The notes: a model not told the origin generated them from the letters alone. A stretch of DNA of 5,823 bases from DASZMJ01 sp035551935 (GCA_035551935.1 DASZMJ010000048.1:1-5823), one strand, 5' to 3'; positions 1 to 5,622 are shown, counted from the stretch's first letter. Numbers and translations: made by a program.

Positions 1-887
1 TCGGCGAGGCGATCATGTGGCTCTGCGACCAGTGCCGCGCCGAGGCCGCCATCACCCCCCAGCCGGTGCCGCACTACACCACCCTCCGCGAGCTCGGCCG
101 CGGCGCCATGGGCATCGTCTACCTCGCGCAGCACAACCTGACCGGCCAGAAGGTGGCCCTGAAGCTCATCATCCCCGAGAGCGCCGCGGCGCGGTCGGCC
201 GTCGACCGCTTCCTCCGCGAGATGAGCGTCATCAGCCAGTTGAAGCATCCCAACATCGTCGAGTGGTATGAACAAGGGACGACCCGCGGCCAGTTCTGGT
301 TCGCGATGGAGTACGTCTCGGGCACGAACCTCGAGGCGTTGGCCAACTCCGACCGCGGCAGCTACCCGATCTACCAGGCCTGCCGGATGGCCTGCCAGGT
401 CCTCAAGGGGCTCGAGCACGCGCACGGCCTAGGCTTCGTCCACCGCGACATCAAGCCCGAGAACATCCTGATCGGCCGGACCGAGGCCGGCCTGATGGGC
501 AAGATCTCCGACTTCGGCCTGGCCAAGAGCTACCGCGGCCTGGGCCTCTCGGGCCTCACCTTCTCCGGCGAGATGCGCGGCACGATCCCGTTCATGCCCC
601 CCGAGCAGATGCTCGACTTCAAGACCGTCACCCCCTCCGGCGACCTCTACTCGACCGCCGCAACGCTCTATTATTTGATCACAGGTACGTTCATTTACGA
701 GAACGTCGACGAGAAGGGCGACCTGATCCGGACCCTCATCGAGGAGCAGCCGGTGCCGATCCAGAAGCGGCGGTCGGAGGTGCCGACCGGCCTGGCCAAC
801 GTCCTGGAGCGCTGCCTGGCCCGAGACGCGGCCGACCGCTTCCCGACCGCCGCGGCGATGCGGCAGGCCCTCCGACCCTACTGCTGA
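1..887 (+). CDS. Hanks-type Ser/Thr protein kinase, 5'-truncated by window edge
   Basis: Phosphorylates Ser/Thr on protein substrates using ATP. Numbering from the ATG at position 15: glycine loop G28-R-G-A-M-G33, VALK lysine K50, helix-C glutamate E69, catalytic HRDIKPEN at 143-150 (base D145), DFG at 166-168, a PPE variant of the APE motif at 195-197, and D210. All residues needed for catalysis are present, so it should be an active kinase. The protein ends at residue 290, just after the kinase domain, with no membrane segment or sensor domain behind it. I doubt that the ATG at 15 is the true start: the frame is open to the window edge (four more codons), no Shine-Dalgarno is visible, and residues 4-7 (CDQC) look like the second knuckle of a four-Cys zinc ribbon whose first half lies outside. 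The missing N-terminus may carry a regulatory domain. The stop overlaps the convergent lipid-kinase gene by 10 bp. Confidence 0.95.
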   Translation, partial: GEAIMWLCDQCRAEAAITPQPVPHYTTLRELGRGAMGIVYLAQHNLTGQKVALKLIIPESAAARSAVDRFLREMSVISQLKHPNIVEWYEQGTTRGQFWFAMEYVSGTNLEALANSDRGSYPIYQACRMACQVLKGLEHAHGLGFVHRDIKPENILIGRTEAGLMGKISDFGLAKSYRGLGLSGLTFSGEMRGTIPFMPPEQMLDFKTVTPSGDLYSTAATLYYLITGTFIYENVDEKGDLIRTLIEEQPVPIQKRRSEVPTGLANVLERCLARDAADRFPTAAAMRQALRPYC

Positions 888-1825
888 GCCCGGGCCTCCG
901 GCGGCGGCGTCACGACCCGGACCGCGCCCACAGCGACGCGGACCTCGACCGGCGTCTCGCCGATGATCTCGCCGTCGGCCTGCACCGGCAGGGGTCGGTC
1001 GCTCCCGATCGTCGCCGACCGACAAGCGTACAGATAACGGACGTGCGGGCTGCGGCGATGTTGACCCATGAGAACATACCATGCTAAATTGATATAATCG
1101 ATCAGGCTGCGGGCGCGGACGACGCAGACGTCGACGCGGCCGTCGTCGGGGCGGATGTCGGGCCCCCAGCGGAACGGGTGCTGGCCGAGCGTCGCCGAGT
1201 TGGCCACGACGACCTGCGAGGCCCGCGTCCGCTCGACGGGATGGCCGTCGACGGCGATCGAGAACCGCCGGGGCTCGAAGCCGATCAGGTGCAGGGCCGC
1301 GGTCCAAAGGTACGCCAGGCGGCCGAGCCGGCGCTTCTGGTCGCGGCCGGTGTCGCGGATCATCAGCGCGTCGATGCCGACGCCGACCTGGGTCAGGTAC
1401 GACCGCTCGCCGACGACCATCGCGTCGATGGCCGTCGTGGCCAGCGGGCCGGCGAGGAGCCTGCACGCGTCGTCGAGGACGACCGGCACGCCCAGCTCGC
1501 GGGCCAGGACGTTGGCCGTGCCCAGCGGGATGATCCCCAGCGGGGTCTCCGTGCCGGTCACGCCGTCGGCGACGACCGAGACGGTGCCGTCGCCCCCGGC
1601 GGCGACGACCAGGTCGCACCCCCGCGCCGCGGCCTCGCGGACCAGGGCCGAGAGGTCGTCGCGGGCGGTCGTCTCGTGGATGTCGCAGGCCCCCTGCTCG
1701 CACGAGAAGTAACGGCCCAATGCCTCGCGCACGTCGTCGGCGGTGCAGGTGCCCGCCGCGGGGTTGAGGACGACGAAGACCCGCCGGGCCGCCACCGCCG
1801 TCCCCGTCGCCGAATCGCCGGCCAT
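878..1825 (-). CDS. Diacylglycerol kinase-family (YegS/LCB5-type) lipid kinase
   Basis: Predicted to phosphorylate a lipid hydroxyl, such as diacylglycerol or a sphingoid-type base, with ATP at the inner membrane face. The 315-residue length is usual for bacterial YegS/BmrU-type enzymes. Family motifs are in order: NPAAG at 21-25 near the N-terminus, the nucleotide-binding GGDGT at 77-81 followed by a helix, and PLGIIPLGTANVLA at about 95-108. In the last motif, GTAN replaces the GTGND of many homologues, a common variant. The C-terminal beta-rich half ends with a typical 'PVQADGE...P' segment. I chose the ATG at 1825 because the family N-terminus (RRVFVVLNPAAG) starts right after it and a G-rich SD-like run (GAGGGGGGCGG) lies just upstream; the same frame stays open far upstream by GC bias only. 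It lies 23 bp downstream of the SCO1 gene, probably in one operon. The exact lipid substrate cannot be read from sequence. Confidence 0.93.
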   Translation of the reverse strand: MAGDSATGTAVAARRVFVVLNPAAGTCTADDVREALGRYFSCEQGACDIHETTARDDLSALVREAAARGCDLVVAAGGDGTVSVVADGVTGTETPLGIIPLGTANVLARELGVPVVLDDACRLLAGPLATTAIDAMVVGERSYLTQVGVGIDALMIRDTGRDQKRRLGRLAYLWTAALHLIGFEPRRFSIAVDGHPVERTRASQVVVANSATLGQHPFRWGPDIRPDDGRVDVCVVRARSLIDYINLAWYVLMGQHRRSPHVRYLYACRSATIGSDRPLPVQADGEIIGETPVEVRVAVGAVRVVTPPPEARAQQ

Positions 1826-1848
1826 CGTCCGCCCCCCTCGCGCCCCGC

Positions 1849-2421
1849 TCAGCGCCGATCGCGATCGTCCAGGACCGCCCGCACGTCGTCGAGGACCGTC
1901 GGCGGTCGGAGGAATTCGAGGCTGTAGATCTCGCGTTGCCGGCCCTTCGGGTCGACCAGGAAGATCCGCGAGGGGTGGTCGAGCGCGCCCTCGGGCGTGC
2001 GCCTGGCCCACATGTCCCAGGCGCCGAGGACCTTGCGGACCGTCTCCGGGGGCCCGGTCAGGAAGTGCCAGTGCTCCGACTCGGCCCCCTGGAGCTTGGC
2101 GTACTCGGCGAGGACGGCCGGCGTGTCCTTCTCCGGGTCGAGGCTGATCGAGACGAACTCGACCTTCTCGCCCCAGAGCCCCTCCGCCGCCAGCGCCTTG
2201 CGGACGCGACCCAATGCCTGCGTCGTCGCCGGGCAGGTGCCGTAACAGGTCGTATAAACGAAGCTGACGACGACCACCTTGTCCCGCAGGCTGGCCAGGT
2301 CGAACGTCTTGCCGTGCTGGTCCGTGAGCCTGACCTCGGGCGCCGGCCCGATGTCCGCGAGCCGATCCGGGTCCGTCCCCAGGCCCGCCATGAGGATCAG
2401 GGCGCCGAGCGTCGCGAGCAT
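1849..2421 (-). CDS. SCO1/SenC family copper-binding thioredoxin-fold protein
   Basis: SCO proteins are exported thioredoxin-like proteins that bind copper and help build the CuA site of cytochrome c oxidase, or act as thiol-disulfide reductases. This 190-residue protein shows the CxxxC copper/redox motif (C59-Y-G-T-C63-P) after a hydrophobic strand (VVVVSFVYTT), the 'SISLDPEKDTP' segment at 91-101, and the distal ligand histidine H149 in DHPSRIFLVDPKG. All three expected copper ligands are present. Residues 1-15 are hydrophobic (MLATLGALILMAGLG) and probably act as signal peptide or anchor, although the usual basic residues before it are missing. The ATG at 2421 is preceded by a strong Shine-Dalgarno (GGAGGAGGG, 6 nt before ATG), which settles the start although the frame is open to about 2637. 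No cytochrome oxidase genes are seen nearby. The next gene downstream is the lipid kinase, 23 bp away. Confidence 0.94.
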   Translation of the reverse strand: MLATLGALILMAGLGTDPDRLADIGPAPEVRLTDQHGKTFDLASLRDKVVVVSFVYTTCYGTCPATTQALGRVRKALAAEGLWGEKVEFVSISLDPEKDTPAVLAEYAKLQGAESEHWHFLTGPPETVRKVLGAWDMWARRTPEGALDHPSRIFLVDPKGRQREIYSLEFLRPPTVLDDVRAVLDDRDRR

Positions 2422-2512
2422 GTCTGCCCTCCTCCGCCCCCCTTGGTCTCGTCTCGCCTCGATCCGGCGACCCGGGGCGTTGGGTCGGGGCAGCGATTCC
2501 CGTGCCGGGCCC

Positions 2513-2541
2513 GTCGATGGCCCCGCGCTCGGGCCCTCGAC
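2513..2541. repeat. Imperfect 11-bp hairpin in the SCO1 5' leader
   Basis: Arms 2513-2523 (gtcgatggccc) and 2531-2541 (gggccctcgac) pair at 10 of 11 positions around a 7-nt loop. It sits about 90-120 nt upstream of the SCO1 start and would be in its mRNA leader if transcription starts further upstream. It could be a regulatory structure or simply chance pairing in very GC-rich DNA. Confidence 0.35.
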
Positions 2542-2622
2542 GCCAGGATAACCGGCGTTCACCCGCGCCCGGAAGGGCCGCGCGGGCCGGGTCCGAGTCG
2601 CGGCCGACCGACCGTCCTTTCT

Positions 2623-2659
2623 CCCCGGAGCAGGCACGCTCCGCGTGCCTGCTCCGGGG
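2623..2659. repeat. Perfect 17-bp inverted repeat with 3-nt loop (REP-like or factor-assisted terminator)
   Basis: Arms 2623-2639 (ccccggagcaggcacgc) and 2643-2659 (gcgtgcctgctccgggg) are exact reverse complements around the loop tcc. No U-tract follows the stem on either strand, so it is not a classical intrinsic terminator. It lies between the stop of the 375-residue protein gene and the SCO1 gene, where a terminator for the former would be expected. The core resembles short palindromes that I believe are dispersed in planctomycete genomes; that resemblance is from memory. Confidence 0.8.
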
Positions 2660-2720
2660 ACGCACCCCGATCGCCGCCGACCCCTTCGGATCAGCTTTTC
2701 TTGATGGGAACGGGCGATTC

Positions 2721-2740
2721 GAGGCCCGATTTCGGGCCTC
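2721..2740 (-). terminator. Hairpin overlapping the stop codon of the 375-residue protein gene
   Basis: Arms 2721-2729 (gaggcccga) and 2732-2740 (tcgggcctc) are a perfect 9-bp inverted repeat with a 2-nt spacer (an 8-bp stem with a 4-nt loop in practice). On the minus strand the TGA stop (2739-2741) forms the base of the stem. No U-run follows. It may act as a 3'-end stabiliser or a weak terminator, with the larger palindrome at 2623-2659 as backup. Confidence 0.4.
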
Positions 2741-3866
2741 AGAAGCGTCGCGGCGGGGCCGTCGGGGTCGTCGGCGCCACGCCGATGACCACCGAGGACG
2801 CCGGCCGGGGCGTCGCGGGCATGGGTGTCTCATCCAAGACCATTACGTAATCGTAGGTTGCATCATCCTTCGGTTCGTTCCGCGCCAGCGTTTCGGGGGC
2901 CGACGGGGTGGGCTCGGGGGGCGTCCAGGCGGGCTCGTTCTCGCTGCTGGAGAGGATCCGGCCGTAGAGCTTCAGCCGCGCGTTCTTGCAGGCGATCAGC
3001 GCCGTCGACAGCTGCCGGAAGGTGCGCTGGTGGTCCTGCATGTAACGGTGCCGGCGCATGCCGTCGTCCGACGTGTCGACCGCCGCCGCGTCGAGGACCT
3101 GTCGCCGCTGCTCGGCCTCCTCGGCCTCCAGGTCGGGGAGGATCGACCGCAGCGCCTCGAGCTCGGTGGCCATGATCGCGCGGAGCCGCTCCATCGGCCG
3201 GTCGGCGTCGATCGCGATGCCCTTGGCGAGGTACCGCGCGTGGCCCTGGAGGTGCGCGTCGCAGGCGACGTCCAGCGCCATGCCCAGGCCGTGCACCACG
3301 CGGGCGCGCTCGTCGTCGAGGTCGCCCGGGGCGCAGCCGAGCATCGCCAGCATCCGCCCGCGCCAGTCGGGGCAGAGGTGGCCGCTGCCGGTGAGCTGCT
3401 CGTCCATCTCGTCCCATTTGGCGATCAGCCAGCGGACCCCGTCGGCCCGCGCCAGCAGCGGGATCACCAGGTCCTGCCGGCCGCGGCCCACGAGGGAGCC
3501 CGTCTCCTGGAGCGTCCTGGCGCGCTCCGCGTCGAACGCCTCGCCGGCCTGTCGCATGCGCACGAGGGCCGCGGCGGCGTCGGCCTTGCGGACGCGGCCG
3601 ATGGCGACGGTGGCGCAGCACATGTTGAAGACGAGGTTCTGTTCCTCTTCGGTCGCCGGCTGCTGGTCTTTGATCCACTGCGCCAGCAGCCGTTCGAATT
3701 CGGCCGGATCTTCGCTGGGGAGCACCGGCGCCAAGGAGCAGAGGCCGTGGAGCAGCGCGTTCTTCGCGGCGCGGGCCTTGCCCTCGTCGGTGCGCGGTCC
3801 GGTGGAGTTCTTCGCGTTGGCCTGGCGGGCGGCGACCTGGGCGGGGCTGAGCATCGTCTTCGACAT
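2739..3866 (-). CDS. Uncharacterised protein with N-terminal STGPRT..GK...NAL.HGL motif
   Basis: I cannot assign a function to this 375-residue protein. Residues 17-42 carry a conserved-looking signature: N-A-K-N-S-T-G-P-R-T, then E-G-K-A-R, then N-A-L-L-H-G-L. I recall this signature at the N-terminus of many uncharacterised planctomycete and acidobacterial proteins. The middle part (about 55-310) looks mostly helical and charged, with several Arg/Glu-rich stretches and repeated short Met/Cys-containing segments. The C-terminal 60 or so residues are Pro/Thr/Ala-rich and probably disordered. There is no signal peptide or membrane segment, so it should be cytoplasmic. I chose the ATG at 3866 because GAGG lies 9 nt upstream; a TTG five codons earlier has no SD. 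It is flanked by non-coding DNA on both sides and is probably monocistronic. Coding is supported by the long open frame and coherent composition, not by a recognised domain. Confidence 0.85.
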   Translation of the reverse strand: MSKTMLSPAQVAARQANAKNSTGPRTDEGKARAAKNALLHGLCSLAPVLPSEDPAEFERLLAQWIKDQQPATEEEQNLVFNMCCATVAIGRVRKADAAAALVRMRQAGEAFDAERARTLQETGSLVGRGRQDLVIPLLARADGVRWLIAKWDEMDEQLTGSGHLCPDWRGRMLAMLGCAPGDLDDERARVVHGLGMALDVACDAHLQGHARYLAKGIAIDADRPMERLRAIMATELEALRSILPDLEAEEAEQRRQVLDAAAVDTSDDGMRRHRYMQDHQRTFRQLSTALIACKNARLKLYGRILSSSENEPAWTPPEPTPSAPETLARNEPKDDATYDYVMVLDETPMPATPRPASSVVIGVAPTTPTAPPRRF

Positions 3867-4012
3867 GATTCGGGACCTCAACGTTGCGGTGTCGACGGGT
3901 GGTGAGTTCCGCGGGCATCGGCTGGGATGCTCCCCGCGTCCATCGCTTCGCCCTATAACCTCGAAACCCGGGGCCGCCGCGATAACCGGATTCCGGGAAA
4001 AGGCGCGCGGAA

Positions 4013-4028
4013 CGCTCGAAATCGAGCG
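4013..4028. repeat. Short perfect inverted repeat cgctcga-aa-tcgagcg
   Basis: Seven-bp arms at 4013-4019 and 4022-4028 with a 2-nt spacer lie about 150 bp upstream of the minus-strand 375-residue protein gene. Weaker outer pairing exists between ggcgc (4002-4006) and gcgcc (4035-4039). It could be an operator-like site. Such short repeats are also common by chance. Confidence 0.3.
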
Positions 4029-4189
4029 CTCCGGGCGCCGCTCCGTCGTTCACTCGTCCACCAGGGGCGATGCTGTCGACCCTCGGGCGGGTTTCTTGAA
4101 TCCCCCGAGTGGCCGACAGGCGACGGGGGGCTGTTTCCCCCTAGCCAACGATGGCTCCACGCTCCACAATAGGTGTAGGAGAACCTGCC

Positions 4190-4218
4190 TTGACCCTCGC
4201 GGTGTCTCGGAGTATCCC
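4190..4218 (+). promoter_or_regulatory. Candidate sigma70-like promoter for the WD40 gene
   Basis: TTGACC (4190-4195, five of six matches to TTGACA) is followed after exactly 17 bp by TATCCC (4213-4218). It points at the WD40 gene and would give a leader of roughly 170 nt. The -35 and spacing are good and the -10 is weak, as expected in such GC-rich DNA. Confidence 0.4.
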
Positions 4219-4395
4219 GGACGCGGCGCGACGGTCGGTGTTCCGTGCATGAGCACGAGGAGTCCTCGATCGATGCATGGTCGCGCAGCGACCGGGGTCC
4301 TGGATCTGACGAAGCAAACCTGCCTCGGCTGCGCCGCCCCGATTGCGAGCCACCGGGGCCAACCGCATCGCCGATAGAGGCTGGGGGACGCAACC

Positions 4396-5397
4396 ATGAT
4401 CGCGACGACGGGGCTGCTGCTCGCCGGCCTGGCGTGGGGCGTGGGCGAGGATCGGGCCGAGGAGATGAGGCGGCCGGAGGTCGTCTGGACCGGCAAGGCC
4501 GAGGGGGAGCGGGCCGGGCCGGCGCGGGCGGTGGCGTTCTCGACGGACGGCAAGCTCCTGGCTGCGGCCATCGGCAAGGAGTTCGCGATCTGGGAGGCCG
4601 GCGACGGCTCGCGACGTCGCACGATCCGGGAGCCGGGGACCGAGCTCGTAGGCTCGGTCGCGTTCTCGCCCGACGGGGCCGTGCTGGCCACCGGGCGCGC
4701 GAAGCCCCTGGACGAGACCGGGCGGCTCTGGCGGGCATCGGACGGCGGCCTCTTGCGGCAGTACAAGGCCGACCGGCTCCACGTGACGACTGTCGCCTTC
4801 GACCCGAGGGGCGACCTCCTCGCGACCTCGGGCTACGGCAACGGCATCCGCCTCTGGCACTGGGCCGACGGGTCGCCGCTCCGGGTGGTCGGCGACGACG
4901 TCCAGGTCCGCTTCGCGCTGGCCTTCTCCCCCGACGGCCGCCGGCTCGCCGCCGCCGCCGTGCGGCCCCACTCCGTCCGCGTCTGGGGCGTCGACGACGG
5001 CCGGCCGCTCTTGACGCTCGAGGGGCACACCGACTTCGTCAACGACGTCGCCTTCTCCCCCGACGGCCTCACCCTCGCCTCGTGCTCCTCCGACGGGACC
5101 GCTCAACTCCATCGCGCCCGCGACGGCTCCCTCCTCCGCACCCTCGGCGATCGTTCCCCGCCCCGCGACCGCTCCCGCTCCGTGAACTCCCTCGCCTTCT
5201 CCCCCGACGGCCTCACCCTCTGGGCCGCCGGCGTCTCCTCCTCGTCGGGCCTCCTCCGCGCCTGGCGTGTCGCCGACGGGACCCTCCTCCTCCGCGACGC
5301 CAGCGGCCCCCCGATCCACGACGTCGCCGTCTCCCCCTCCGGCCACCTCATCGCCACCGCCCGCGACGACGGTACCGTCGTCGTCGCCCGCGATTGA
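4396..5397 (+). CDS. Exported WD40-repeat (seven-bladed beta-propeller) protein
   Basis: The 333-residue protein begins with a hydrophobic stretch (residues 3-16, TTGLLLAGLAWGVG) that probably serves as a signal peptide or anchor, although no Lys/Arg precedes it. Seven repeats of the form 'VAFSPDG..LA.....LW...DG' follow, with their Ala-Phe cores at about residues 47, 89, 134, 176, 219, 267 and 311. That makes one full propeller with no other domain. Propellers of this kind bind proteins or ligands and have no catalysis of their own; the partner is unknown. The last repeat ends at the stop codon, so the blade is probably closed by the strand before repeat 1. The start is supported by GGGGGA 7 nt upstream of the ATG. 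Codon choice differs sharply between the ends: among the first 50 codons 35 end in G and 14 in C, while among the last 50 codons 4 end in G and 43 in C. Confidence 0.92.
   Translation: MIATTGLLLAGLAWGVGEDRAEEMRRPEVVWTGKAEGERAGPARAVAFSTDGKLLAAAIGKEFAIWEAGDGSRRRTIREPGTELVGSVAFSPDGAVLATGRAKPLDETGRLWRASDGGLLRQYKADRLHVTTVAFDPRGDLLATSGYGNGIRLWHWADGSPLRVVGDDVQVRFALAFSPDGRRLAAAAVRPHSVRVWGVDDGRPLLTLEGHTDFVNDVAFSPDGLTLASCSSDGTAQLHRARDGSLLRTLGDRSPPRDRSRSVNSLAFSPDGLTLWAAGVSSSSGLLRAWRVADGTLLLRDASGPPIHDVAVSPSGHLIATARDDGTVVVARD
4921..5220 (+). repeat. Identical nucleotide cores in WD40 blades 4, 5 and 6
   Basis: The 19-mer gccttctcccccgacggcc occurs exactly at 4921-4939, 5050-5068 and 5194-5212. Between blades 5 and 6 the identity extends to 29 nt (5048-5076 and 5192-5220). 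The period is 129 then 144 bp, in frame. Blades 1 and 2 use different codons for the same residues. This points to recent internal duplication or gene conversion among blades 4-6. Confidence 0.85.
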
Positions 5398-5408
5398 GGC
5401 TCCCTTCG

Positions 5409-5506
5409 CGGGTGGCAGGGGTTCCGTCCTCGGAACCCCGGTCTTCGGACGAACGCGTGGGCTCCGAGACGAGGACCGGGGTTGCTGATGCAACCCCTGC
5501 CACCCG
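5409..5506. repeat. 98-bp nested inverted-repeat element (REP/BIME- or MITE-like)
   Basis: Outer arms 5409-5423 (cgggtggcaggggtt) and 5492-5506 (aacccctgccacccg) are a perfect 15-bp inverted repeat. Inside are two alternative hairpins: 5418-5439 (9-bp stem, loop tcct) and 5478-5497 (8-bp stem, loop tgat). There is also a middle pairing between aaccccggtc (5434-5443) and gaccggggtt (5474-5483), with tcgga/tccga further in. The parts compete, so the element can fold as one long cruciform or as two hairpins. It begins 11 bp after the WD40 stop and may serve as its terminator, although it has no U-tract. The architecture resembles dispersed palindromic repeats. Confidence 0.8.
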
Positions 5507-5551
5507 GCCGCCGCTCGTCCGAGATCTTCGGCCTCATATTCTGGGCGCCCC

Positions 5552-5570
5552 TTGACGTGCACGTTATAAT
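5552..5570 (+). promoter_or_regulatory. TATAAT box with adjoining palindrome ACGTGCACGT
   Basis: A perfect TATAAT (5565-5570) abuts a perfect 10-bp palindrome, acgtgcacgt (5555-5564), and TTGACG (5552-5557) lies just before. The TTGACG-TATAAT spacing is only 7 bp, so the two cannot be a normal -35/-10 pair; no good -35 lies 17 bp upstream. The palindrome is placed like an operator. It would serve the short frame starting at 5623. Confidence 0.3.
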
Positions 5571-5622
5571 GTAAAATCAGGACAACTATCTATGGGTATG
5601 TTCGAAGAAGGGAATCCCACCA

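Larger units (their letters stand above)
2422..2738. other. Intergenic region upstream of SCO1 gene, hairpin-rich
   Basis: These 317 bp separate the end of the 375-residue protein gene from the SCO1 start; both genes are on the minus strand. I find no convincing gene here. It holds the SCO1 ribosome binding site, an imperfect hairpin (2513-2541), the minus-strand motif CCGGTTATC (complement of 2547-2555) that recurs upstream of the next gene, a perfect palindrome (2623-2659) and a hairpin at the upstream gene's stop codon (2721-2740). A SCO1 promoter should lie here, but no strong -35/-10 pair stands out. Confidence 0.6.
3867..4395. other. Divergent intergenic region of about 530 bp, no gene seen
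   Basis: This region separates the divergent starts at 3866 (-) and 4396 (+). Reading frames crossing it lack start signals and protein-like composition. It holds small hairpins: 4013-4028, ctcggg/cccgag at 4082-4087 and 4104-4109, a G5/C5 pair at 4126-4130 and 4137-4141, gagga/tcctc at 4257-4267, and ggtcgc/gcgacc at 4279-4293. It also holds the motif CCGGTTATC on the minus strand (complement of 3981-3989), a TATA-like ctataacc at 3953-3960, and a right-facing promoter candidate at 4190-4218. The WD40 gene may therefore have a leader of about 170 nt. Confidence 0.6.

Noticed and set aside
1061..1098. TTGACC and TATAAT on + inside the lipid-kinase gene
   Set aside because: The spacing is 26 bp, too long for a promoter, and the AT-rich patch encodes Asp-Tyr-Ile-Asn-Leu of the real protein on the other strand.
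429..1703. Long open frame on the minus strand antisense to the kinase and across the lipid kinase
   Set aside because: It is antisense to the kinase and in another frame of the lipid kinase, with Arg/Gly/Pro-rich low-complexity composition typical of GC-rich shadow frames.
1826..2833. Extension of the lipid-kinase frame upstream to about 2833
   Set aside because: The extension is antisense to nothing useful but overlaps the SCO1 gene on the same strand in another frame. The family N-terminus and an SD place the start at 1825.
2502..3905. 467-codon open frame on + covering the 375-residue protein gene
   Set aside because: It is antisense to a gene with coherent protein composition and a good SD. 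Its own product is Arg/Gly/Ala/Val-rich without motifs.
2863..4053. 396-codon frame on the minus strand in another frame of the 375-residue protein gene
   Set aside because: It overlaps most of the better-supported gene and encodes long Arg/Pro/Gly runs.
4126..4141. G5/C5 hairpin as an intrinsic terminator
   Set aside because: The stem is only 5 bp, is followed by no U-run, and no gene ends nearby.
4141..5562. Long open frames on both strands (minus 4141-5562, plus 4245-5555) across the WD40 gene
   Set aside because: Both are out of frame with seven clear WD40 repeats and have biased Arg/Pro or Gly/Glu/Val composition.
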